From: Duganella sp. 1224
Lineage (GTDB): Bacteria > Pseudomonadota > Gammaproteobacteria > Burkholderiales > Burkholderiaceae_D
Assembly (NCBI RefSeq): GCF_013408245.1
Contig: NZ_JACBYS010000001.1
Coordinates: 682,001 to 746,000 of the forward strand
Direction: 5' to 3'
Length of the DNA stretch: 64,000 nt
Made by a program: the position numbers and the translations under genes. The notes beneath the pieces were generated by a model that made no database searches, was not told the DNA's origin, and saw nothing but the letters and a program-made list of their open reading frames with translations. Position 1 is the stretch's first letter; each line of letters starts with the position of its first letter. This document shows positions 58,290 through 64,000 of the stretch, in pieces.

Positions 58290-59389
58290 GTATCGAGTTT
58301 ATCGGCTTTAGCGCCACCCAGGAAACGTCGGAAACCTTGCTGCCGCAAGGCCCAGTCGTCAACAAGAGCTTCCTCGGCGCGGTGGCGCGGGCGCACGAAT
58401 ATGCGGGCTTCGACCGCGTGCTGGTGGCGCACAGCAGCGCCTCGGTGGACGGCTTCCAGGTCGCGTCCTACATCGCCTCGCAGACCGGCAAGCTGGGCAT
58501 CCTGCTGGCGCATCGCCCCGGCTTTGTGGCGCCGACGCTGGCGGCGCGCCAGTTTGCCACGCTGGACCACTTCAGCGATGGCCGGCTGGCGGTCCACGTC
58601 ATCAGCGGCGGCGACGACACCGAGCAGCAGCGCGACGGTGACTTCCTCAATCACGACCAGCGTTACGCGCGCACCGACGAGTACCTGGACGTGGTGAAAA
58701 AGACCTGGACTTCGGACGGCCCGTTCGACCACGATGGCCCGCTGTACCACCTGAAAGGCCAGAACGCCGGCGTACGCCCTGTGCGCAACCAGCATATTCC
58801 GGTCTATTTCGGCGGATCTTCCGACGCCGCGATCGAGGTCGCCGGCAAGCACGCGGACGTGTACGCGTTGTGGGGCGAGTCGCTGGCGCAGGTGGCGGAC
58901 ACCATCGCCCGCGTGCGCGCCGCCGCGGCAAGGCACGGCCGCGCTGACAAGATCCGTTTCAGCCTGTCGCTGCGTCCGGTGCTGGCGGAAACGGAGGAAA
59001 AAGCCTGGGCCAAGGCCGACGCGATCCTGGCTGCCGCCACCGAGCGTGTCAAGCAGAACGTCCACTTCAACAAGCGTCCACAGGACCCGCAAAACACCGG
59101 CTCGAAGCGATTGCTGGAAACGGCCGCGCAAGGCAAGGTGGTGGACGAGCGCCTGTGGACCGGCATCGCCGCGCTGACCAAGGCGTCCGGCAATTCCACT
59201 GGCCTGGTCGGCACACCGGAGCAGGTGCGGGACGCCCTGATCAAGTATTGGGAACTGGGCGTGACCACCTTCCTGATCCGTGGCTTCGACCCTATCCAGG
59301 ACGCGTTGCAATACGGCCGTGAGCTGATTCCGCTGGTGCGCGCGGCCATCGCCGAACGCGAGGCGCAGGATCAGCGTCTCGCGGCCTGA
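58286..59389 (+). CDS. LLM-class flavin-dependent alkanesulfonate monooxygenase
   Basis: Luciferase-like FMNH2-dependent enzyme of 367 residues of the SsuD group, which splits sulfonates to aldehyde and sulfite. ATG 58286 overlaps the previous stop. Landmarks: EFIGFSATQETSETLLPQG, VLVAHSSASVDGFQVASYIASQT, ILLAHRPGFVAPTLAARQFATLDHFSDGRLAVHVISGGDDTEQQRDGDFLNHDQRYARTDEYLD (in parts; SsuD has similar H-V-V-x-G and R-Y-x-R-x-x-E), PVYFGGSSDAAIEVAGKHADVY. No flavin reductase is linked, so it must use one from elsewhere. The substrate range is not predictable. Confidence 0.93.
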   Translation: MSIEFIGFSATQETSETLLPQGPVVNKSFLGAVARAHEYAGFDRVLVAHSSASVDGFQVASYIASQTGKLGILLAHRPGFVAPTLAARQFATLDHFSDGRLAVHVISGGDDTEQQRDGDFLNHDQRYARTDEYLDVVKKTWTSDGPFDHDGPLYHLKGQNAGVRPVRNQHIPVYFGGSSDAAIEVAGKHADVYALWGESLAQVADTIARVRAAAARHGRADKIRFSLSLRPVLAETEEKAWAKADAILAAATERVKQNVHFNKRPQDPQNTGSKRLLETAAQGKVVDERLWTGIAALTKASGNSTGLVGTPEQVRDALIKYWELGVTTFLIRGFDPIQDALQYGRELIPLVRAAIAEREAQDQRLAA

Positions 59390-59403
59390 GCACGGAGCGG
59401 GCG

Positions 59404-60360
59404 ATGAGCGCAGTGAAGAATGATCTGATCGTGGCCAGCCAGTTCGACCCCAAGGTCAACGCGCTGCTGGCCACGCGCACCGGCCTGGCGGTGCGCGACG
59501 TGGCGCCCGGCCCGCTGACCGCGCTGCCGCCGGGCGCGGACGTGCTGTTTGCCTTGCCCGCGCCCAAGGGCCAGTCGCTGCTGGACGTGCCGGCGCCGCG
59601 TGGCTGGAGCGACGTGCGGTGGGTGCAACTGGCATCCGTGGGCATCGACTATTACCCCGGCTGGCTGTTTGACGGCCCGGTGGTCACGTCGGCGCGCGGC
59701 ACGGCGTCGATCGCCATTGCCGAATACGTGCTGGCGGCGATCTTCACCGCCGCCAAGCGCATCCCGGAAATCTGGCTGGAGCAGGCCAGCGACTGGCGCC
59801 GCATCCAGCTTGGGCTGGTGCAGGGCACGACGCTTGGCTTGTATGGCTTTGGCTCGATCGGCCAGGCACTGGCCCGGCGCGCGCTGGCACTGGGCATCAA
59901 GGTGGTGGCGCTGCGCCGTTCGGAAGCACCGTTCGAGGTGGATGGAGTGGAGCGCGTGGCCTCCCTGGAGGAACTGGTGCGGCGCTCCGACCACCTGGTG
60001 CTGGCCGCGCCGTCCACGCCGGAGACGCGCCACGCGATCGGCCGCGCGTCGCTGGCGCACGCCCGGCCGCATCTTCACCTGATCAACATCGCGCGCGGCA
60101 ACCTGGTCGACCATCAGGCCTTGCTGGACGCGCTGAACGAAGGCCGTATCGCGCTGGCGACGCTGGACGTGACCGATCCCGAGCCGCTGCCGGCCGGGCA
60201 CGCGTTCTACGGCCACCCCCGCGTGCGGTTGTCGCCGCATATTTCCCCCAGCACCGACCAGATCGTGCCCGCGCTGATCGACAAGTTTGTACTGAACCTG
60301 GACCGCTTCCGCAGCGGACAACCACTGGCCGACGTGGTGGATACCGCGCGCGGCTACTGA
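59404..60360 (+). CDS. D-2-hydroxyacid dehydrogenase family protein
   Basis: NAD(P)-dependent dehydrogenase of 318 residues, ATG 59404 after GGAGCGGGCG. Dinucleotide site GLYGFGSIGQALARRAL (about 140-150), Arg in NIARGNLVDHQALLDAL, Glu in LDVTDPEPLPAGH and the catalytic His in RLSPHISPSTDQI: the R-E-H triad of the family is complete. The N-terminal substrate domain is shorter and less typical (DVRWVQLASVGIDYYPGW). It would reduce or oxidise a 2-oxo/2-hydroxy acid arising from the sulfur compound's carbon part. Fifth gene of the operon. Confidence 0.92.
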   Translation: MSAVKNDLIVASQFDPKVNALLATRTGLAVRDVAPGPLTALPPGADVLFALPAPKGQSLLDVPAPRGWSDVRWVQLASVGIDYYPGWLFDGPVVTSARGTASIAIAEYVLAAIFTAAKRIPEIWLEQASDWRRIQLGLVQGTTLGLYGFGSIGQALARRALALGIKVVALRRSEAPFEVDGVERVASLEELVRRSDHLVLAAPSTPETRHAIGRASLAHARPHLHLINIARGNLVDHQALLDALNEGRIALATLDVTDPEPLPAGHAFYGHPRVRLSPHISPSTDQIVPALIDKFVLNLDRFRSGQPLADVVDTARGY

Positions 60361-60375
60361 TATGAGGATCACCCA

Positions 60376-61245
60376 ATGAGCAGCTCTGCACCCCTGTATT
60401 CCGCGCCGCTGTCGCGGCCCCATTTGCGCGCGGTCGGCAAGCAGTATCCGCGTCCCGCCATCTACAGCGCGCCGCGCGACGAGAAGGGCGGCATCATCTT
60501 CGCCCAGCCGCCGGAGCCGGACGGCATCGAGGAACGCCGCCGCCACCGCAAGGAGCGGCTGGCCGTGTCGTTCCGCCTGTTTGCGCGCTACGGCTTCGAC
60601 ATGGGTGGCGCCGGCCACATCACGGCGCGCGATCCCGAGTTCCCGGACCATTTCTGGGTCAATCCGGCGGGCGTGTACTTCGGCCACGTGCGCGTGTCGG
60701 ACCTGCTGCTGGTCAGCCATGAGGGCAAGGTGGTGCAGGGCGACGGACTGCTGAACCGCGCGGCGTTTGCGATCCACTCGGAACTGCACAAGGCGCGCCC
60801 GGACGTCATCGCCGCCGCACACTCGCATGGCTTGTACGGCAAGGCGTTTGCGGCGCAGGGCCGCCTGCTCGATCCGCTGACGCAGGACGCGTGCGCGTTC
60901 TATGAGGACCACGCGATTTTCCAGGATTTCAGCGGCGTGGTGCTGGATGCCAGCGAGGGTCAGCGCATCGCCGGCACGCTGGGCCCGCGCAAGGCGGTAA
61001 TCCTGCAGAACCACGGCCTGCTGACCGTGGGCGCGTCGGTGGAGTCCGCGGTATGGCGCTACATCGCGTTCGAGAACGCGGCGCAGGCGCAGTTGCTGTC
61101 GGAAGCGGCCGGCCCGGTCAAGCCGATTCCGCACGATGTGGCGCTGCATACCTCCAAGCAGATGGGTTCAGAGGCCGGCGGCTGGTTCAGTTTCCAGCCG
61201 CTGTGGGACGTGATTACCCGCGAAGAGCCGGATTTGTTCGACTGA
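60376..61245 (+). CDS. Class II aldolase/adducin-family protein
   Basis: Protein of 289 residues from the class II aldolase/adducin family. Zinc-site segments: MGGAGHITARDPEF, VIAAAHSHGLYGKAFAAQG with the His-x-His, and AVILQNHGLLTVGASVESAVWRYIAFE with the second His. The N-terminal PEPDGIEERRRHRKERLAVSFRLFARYGFD in parts is the usual helical start. Family members are aldolases (fuculose, ribulose phosphate) or decarboxylases, and many are of unknown role near sulfonate genes. It follows the dehydrogenase by 15 bp and precedes TonB by 13 bp. A role in breaking down the carbon skeleton after sulfite release is inferred. Confidence 0.9.
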   Translation: MSSSAPLYSAPLSRPHLRAVGKQYPRPAIYSAPRDEKGGIIFAQPPEPDGIEERRRHRKERLAVSFRLFARYGFDMGGAGHITARDPEFPDHFWVNPAGVYFGHVRVSDLLLVSHEGKVVQGDGLLNRAAFAIHSELHKARPDVIAAAHSHGLYGKAFAAQGRLLDPLTQDACAFYEDHAIFQDFSGVVLDASEGQRIAGTLGPRKAVILQNHGLLTVGASVESAVWRYIAFENAAQAQLLSEAAGPVKPIPHDVALHTSKQMGSEAGGWFSFQPLWDVITREEPDLFD

Positions 61246-61258
61246 CAGGAGAGCCATC

Positions 61259-62059
61259 ATGACCAGCGCCACGCTATCGTTGAAGGATAACTTCGCCGAC
61301 CCAGGCACCCAGCAGGCCGCCGTGCCGGGCGCGGGCTATGCCACGTCGTACCTGGAGGACGGCGGCGGCCAGCACTGGCTGCGCCGCCCCGGCGCCCTCG
61401 CCACGGTGGCGCTGCATGGCGCGGCGCTACTGGCGGTGTGGAGTTGGTCCGCCACCATCACCAGGCCGGCGGTGACGCCGCCAGTGATCGAGTTGATCCG
61501 CATCGCACCGGAGCCAAAGCGGGAAATTACGCCGCCAAAGCCGGAGCCGGTGAAGGAAAAGCAGCTGGCACTGGCGCCGCCCAAACCTGTGGCGCCACCG
61601 CTGCCGGTGCCGAAAACCGTTGAAGCGCCGGCCGCGCAGGCGGAAAGCTACACGCCGCCGGCGCCGCCGGTGCACGCCGCCCCACCGGGCCCGGTGACGC
61701 CGCCGCAAGCGCAGGCCGCGCCCGCGCAGCCAGCGCCGCAGGCCGCCGCCGCGCCCAGGCAGATCAGCACCGAGGGCATCCCGACCGATTACGTCAACCA
61801 GGTGTATGCCCGCATCAACCGCAACGCGGACTACCCGCGCGAAGCGAAGATGCGCCGCCAGCAGGGCAAAGTCGGCTACCGCCTGACGCTGAATCCCGAT
61901 GGTTCGCTGCTGTCCTTCGATATCCAGTCGTCCGGCGTGGAAGCGCTGGACGAGGCGGCGCGCGACGCTATCCGCCGCGCCGCGCCTTTCCCGCGCCTGC
62001 CCGACCTGGGTGGCAGCAGCTATCTGCTGGCCGGGAACATCGTCTTTAAAATTAACTAA
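61259..62059 (+). CDS. tonB: TonB energy transducer
   Basis: TonB of 266 residues with ribosome site CAGGAGAG. One helix near residues 42-63 (ALATVALHGAALLAVWSWSA, with the usual His) anchors it in the inner membrane. A Pro/Ala/Lys-rich periplasmic spacer follows (PEPKREITPPKPEPVKEKQ, APPKPVAPPLPVPKTVE, up to about 170). The C-terminal domain (DYVNQVYARINRNADYPREAKMRRQQGKVGYRLTLNPDGSLLSFDIQSSG in parts) has the YP..A...G.V...I pattern. It passes proton-motive energy to an outer-membrane receptor. It is embedded in a sulfur operon, so it is likely dedicated to a receptor for the same substrate, perhaps the one at 49208. Confidence 0.94.
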   Translation: MTSATLSLKDNFADPGTQQAAVPGAGYATSYLEDGGGQHWLRRPGALATVALHGAALLAVWSWSATITRPAVTPPVIELIRIAPEPKREITPPKPEPVKEKQLALAPPKPVAPPLPVPKTVEAPAAQAESYTPPAPPVHAAPPGPVTPPQAQAAPAQPAPQAAAAPRQISTEGIPTDYVNQVYARINRNADYPREAKMRRQQGKVGYRLTLNPDGSLLSFDIQSSGVEALDEAARDAIRRAAPFPRLPDLGGSSYLLAGNIVFKIN

Positions 62060-62071
62060 CAAGGAATCGCC

Positions 62072-62857
62072 ATGAGTGCTACCCAAGCCGCTGCCCATCT
62101 GACGCCGCTGGAACTGTTCGAGCAGGCCGATGTCATCGTCAAATCCATCCTCGTCCTGCTGACACTGGCCTCGCTGGTGAGCTGGGGCGTCATCATCGAC
62201 AAGCTGCTGCGCTTCGCCAGGCTGCGCCGCAACGCCATCCGCTGGACCTCGGCGCTGGCGGGACAGCGCTCGCTTGGCAGGCTGGCGCAGGAACTGAAGC
62301 AGCACGCGCAAGATCCCTTTGCACGCATCTATCACGCCATTGTCGACGAATGGCACACTACCCACCGTCAACAACTGCACCAGAGCACGTCGGGCCGCGA
62401 CAGCCTGAAAGAGCGCATTAACCGTGTCGGCCAGATCGCCAGCAACGTGGAAGTGGAGCAGTTGCAGCGTGGCCTGTCGGTACTGGCCACCGTGGGATCG
62501 GTGGCGCCGTTCGTCGGCCTGTTCGGCACCGTGTGGGGCATCATGAACGCCTTCCAGGGCATCGCCGCCAGCAACAACACCAGTCTGGCCGTGGTGGCGC
62601 CGGGCATCGCGGAGGCCTTGTTTGCCACCGCGCTTGGGCTGGTGGCGGCGATTCCCGCCGTGGTGGCGTACAACCGCGCATCGGGCGACCTGAATCACTA
62701 CGCCGGCCGCCTTTCCACGCTGGTCGGCCTGGTGGAGGTGCAGTTATCGCGCCAGCTGGAGGCAGGGGACTCGCAACTGGACAACGTGGAGGTGGCGCCG
62801 GCCAAGGCGGAACGCGCTAGCCACAACGTCACGCCGCTGTCGGCGCAGGGAGCCTGA
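62072..62857 (+). CDS. exbB: ExbB/TolQ/MotA-family proton channel
   Basis: Inner-membrane protein of 261 residues with three helices: 25-45 (DVIVKSILVLLTLASLVSWGVII), 145-165 and 185-205. The core LSVLATVGSVAPFVGLFGTVWGIMNAFQGIA and APGIAEALFATALGLVAAIPAVVAYNRAS carry the conserved ExbB/TolQ Thr and Gly positions. The cytoplasmic loop between helices one and two is long and basic. With ExbD it forms the motor for TonB. It lies 12 bp after tonB and 2 bp before exbD. Confidence 0.95.
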   Translation: MSATQAAAHLTPLELFEQADVIVKSILVLLTLASLVSWGVIIDKLLRFARLRRNAIRWTSALAGQRSLGRLAQELKQHAQDPFARIYHAIVDEWHTTHRQQLHQSTSGRDSLKERINRVGQIASNVEVEQLQRGLSVLATVGSVAPFVGLFGTVWGIMNAFQGIAASNNTSLAVVAPGIAEALFATALGLVAAIPAVVAYNRASGDLNHYAGRLSTLVGLVEVQLSRQLEAGDSQLDNVEVAPAKAERASHNVTPLSAQGA

Positions 62858-62859
62858 TC

Positions 62860-63282
62860 ATGGGCGTACGACTCTCTTCCGGTCCGGCGGCGCGGCCGGC
62901 GCCCGTCAGCGACATCAACGTGACGCCGCTGGTGGACGTGATGCTGGTGCTGCTGATCGTGTTCATGGTGGCGGCGCCGATGATGACGGCCGGCGTCAAG
63001 GTCGACCTGCCCACCTCCAACGCCAAGCCGCTGCAGGAGCCCAAGCCGCCGATCGTCGTCAGTATCGATGCCGAAGGCACGGTGTACGTCAACCAGACGG
63101 CATCCACGCCTGACACGCTGCTGCCGCTGATGCAGAAGGAAGCGGAGGGCGACAAGGAGCGCCGTATCCACTTGCGCGGCGACCAGGCGCTGGCTTATGG
63201 CCGCATCGTCAAGACCATGGGCGCCCTCAATGATGCCGGTTACGCCCGCATCGCGCTGGTGTCGGAACAGCACACGCAATAA
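62860..63282 (+). CDS. exbD: ExbD-type biopolymer transport protein
   Basis: Protein of 140 residues with one helix at about 22-42 (ISDINVTPLVDVMLVLLIVFMVAAP), including the essential Asp in PLVDVMLVL. The periplasmic domain follows (TAGVKVDLPTSNAKPLQEPKPPIVVSIDAEGTVYVNQ in parts, HLRGDQALAYGRIVKTMGALNDAGYARIALV). ATG 62860, two bases after exbB. With ExbB it makes the proton-driven motor for TonB. This completes a private TonB-ExbB-ExbD set. Confidence 0.95.
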   Translation: MGVRLSSGPAARPAPVSDINVTPLVDVMLVLLIVFMVAAPMMTAGVKVDLPTSNAKPLQEPKPPIVVSIDAEGTVYVNQTASTPDTLLPLMQKEAEGDKERRIHLRGDQALAYGRIVKTMGALNDAGYARIALVSEQHTQ

Positions 63283-63304
63283 CTCACTCAATAAAGGTTG
63301 GAGC

Positions 63305-64000
63305 ATGGATTCGAGGACTTCGAAGGGCGGCGCTCGCCGTCAATTCCTGAGAAAGGGCGCGGCGCTGGCCGCATTGGTGGGCGGTTGGAGCAACGTCACC
63401 CGCGCCACGGCGGTGCAGTTGCGCGACACCACGCTGCGCGTCGGCACCTACAAGGGCGGCGACAGTTACTACTTTACCGAAGCGGGCGTGGACAACATTC
63501 CCTACAAGACCAATGTGGCGGAATTCTCGGGCGGGAATCTGATTGTGGAAGCCATGTCTTCCGGTTCGCTGGACTTTGGCGGCATGAGCGAGATCCCGCC
63601 GATTTTCGCCGCTGCCGGTGGCGCGCCGCTGAAAGTCATCGCCGTGCTGCGCGGTGACGTGAATAACCAGGTCGTGCTGGTGCCGAAGAATTCGGCCATC
63701 ACCGATCCGGCCCAGTTCAAGGGCAAGCGGATCGGCTATGTGCGGTCCACCACGTCGCACTATTTTTTAATCCAGCTGCTGAAGGAGAACGGCCTCACGT
63801 TCAAGAACATCCAGCCGGTGGCGCTGCCGCCGCAGGACGGGCTGGCGGCTTTCAAGAGCGGGCAACTGGACGCCTGGGTCATCTACGGACTGGTGGTGGA
63901 ATTCGCCAGGAGCCAGGGCGCGCGCGTGCTGCGCACGGCGAAGGGCTACCTGTCCGGTAATTATGTCATCAGCGCCACCACGCAGGCGATTGCCGATCCG
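63305..64000 (+). CDS. Second SsuA-like substrate-binding protein (partial)
   Basis: The gene starts with ATG 63305 and is still open at the window end (232 codons seen). A twin-arginine-type signal with ARRQFLRKGAALAALVGG begins it, unlike the Sec signal of the homologue at 53303. Next come TTLRVGTYKGGDSYYFTEAG, VAEFSGGNLIVEAMSSGSLDFGGMSEIPPIFAAAGGAPLKVIAVLRG in parts, NNQVVLVPKNSAITDPAQFKGKRIGYVRSTTSHYFLIQLL (in parts) and FKSGQLDAWVIYGLVVEFARSQGARVL, the sulfonate/nitrate-binding-protein pattern. It is the last visible gene of the operon, 22 bp after exbD, so it may be the main binding protein for SsuC/SsuB. Confidence 0.92.
   Translation, partial: MDSRTSKGGARRQFLRKGAALAALVGGWSNVTRATAVQLRDTTLRVGTYKGGDSYYFTEAGVDNIPYKTNVAEFSGGNLIVEAMSSGSLDFGGMSEIPPIFAAAGGAPLKVIAVLRGDVNNQVVLVPKNSAITDPAQFKGKRIGYVRSTTSHYFLIQLLKENGLTFKNIQPVALPPQDGLAAFKSGQLDAWVIYGLVVEFARSQGARVLRTAKGYLSGNYVISATTQAIADP

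Noticed and set aside
1..64000. tRNA, rRNA, CRISPR array, prophage, transposase or integrase genes
   Set aside because: I looked for them while reading and saw none; no repeated spacer pattern, no DDE or tyrosine-recombinase motifs and no cloverleaf were noticed. Short RNAs without clear marks could be missed.

Overview
The window is a GC-rich, gene-dense bacterial chromosome segment. It carries about 55 protein genes on both strands, two broken genes, and no rRNA, tRNA, CRISPR array or insertion sequence that I could recognise. Gene content points to a betaproteobacterium of the Oxalobacteraceae type (Massilia, Duganella, Janthinobacterium relatives): paired cyanophycin synthetases, an SsuABC/SfnB-type organosulfur cluster, isoquinoline-oxidoreductase-like genes, Reg_prop/Y_Y_Y histidine kinases and a perfect GGGGTCTGACCCC palindrome. 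This assignment is an inference from content, not a database match.

Layout. 1-9.8 kb: end of a hybrid histidine kinase, a secreted alpha/beta hydrolase, a Reg_prop sensor kinase with its LuxR-type regulator, an AEC transporter, a PaaX-like regulator with a small overlapping gene, a membrane protein and an MscS channel. A perfect FNR/Anr box lies between the PaaX-like gene and the membrane protein. 10-18.3 kb: a GH31 glycosidase; a three-gene operon with ATGA overlaps (polysaccharide deacetylase, low-molecular-weight tyrosine phosphatase, and an acyltransferase-3/ATP-grasp fusion); and a tandemly duplicated purine nucleoside permease-family protein. 18.4-21.2 kb: a PAS hybrid kinase, a decayed DUF892/YciE gene and a manganese catalase. 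21.4-29.4 kb: the cyanophycin locus, in two convergent operons. One is methyltransferase plus a synthetase paralogue without ATP-grasp core. The other is a haem-oxygenase-like di-iron protein, cyanophycinase and full-length CphA. 29.5-31.6 kb: MarR regulator with a siderophore-interacting reductase, and a LysR regulator. 31.7-36.4 kb: a molybdenum hydroxylase operon (IorA/IorB-like plus di-haem cytochrome and hydrolase), facing a GlxA-type AraC regulator. 37.5-41 kb: an MHS-type transporter, an orphan response regulator, a small catalase and an sdhB remnant. 41-46.5 kb: GntP permease, a double pectate-lyase-like/beta-propeller protein and an esterase, behind LacI-type operator-like sites. 46.5-49 kb: a small conserved-looking protein, a stand-alone degenerate ATP-grasp protein and a Crp/Fnr regulator. 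49.2-53.2 kb: TonB-dependent receptor, membrane desaturase and PhnD-like protein in one operon. 53.3-64 kb: a sulfonate/organosulfur cluster with a LysR regulator, SsuA/SsuC/SsuB-like transport, flavin-dependent monooxygenases, a 2-hydroxyacid dehydrogenase, a class II aldolase-like protein, a private TonB-ExbB-ExbD set, and a second Tat-exported SsuA-like protein that runs off the window.

Working together. The window suggests a free-living heterotroph that stores nitrogen as cyanophycin, scavenges organosulfur and polymeric sugars, and senses many cues. The best candidates for undescribed biology are four. First, the di-iron oxidase translationally coupled to cyanophycin genes. Second, the acyltransferase/ATP-grasp fusion operon and the separate degenerate ATP-grasp protein. 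Third, the receptor-desaturase-PhnD operon. Fourth, the organosulfur cluster with its own TonB motor.
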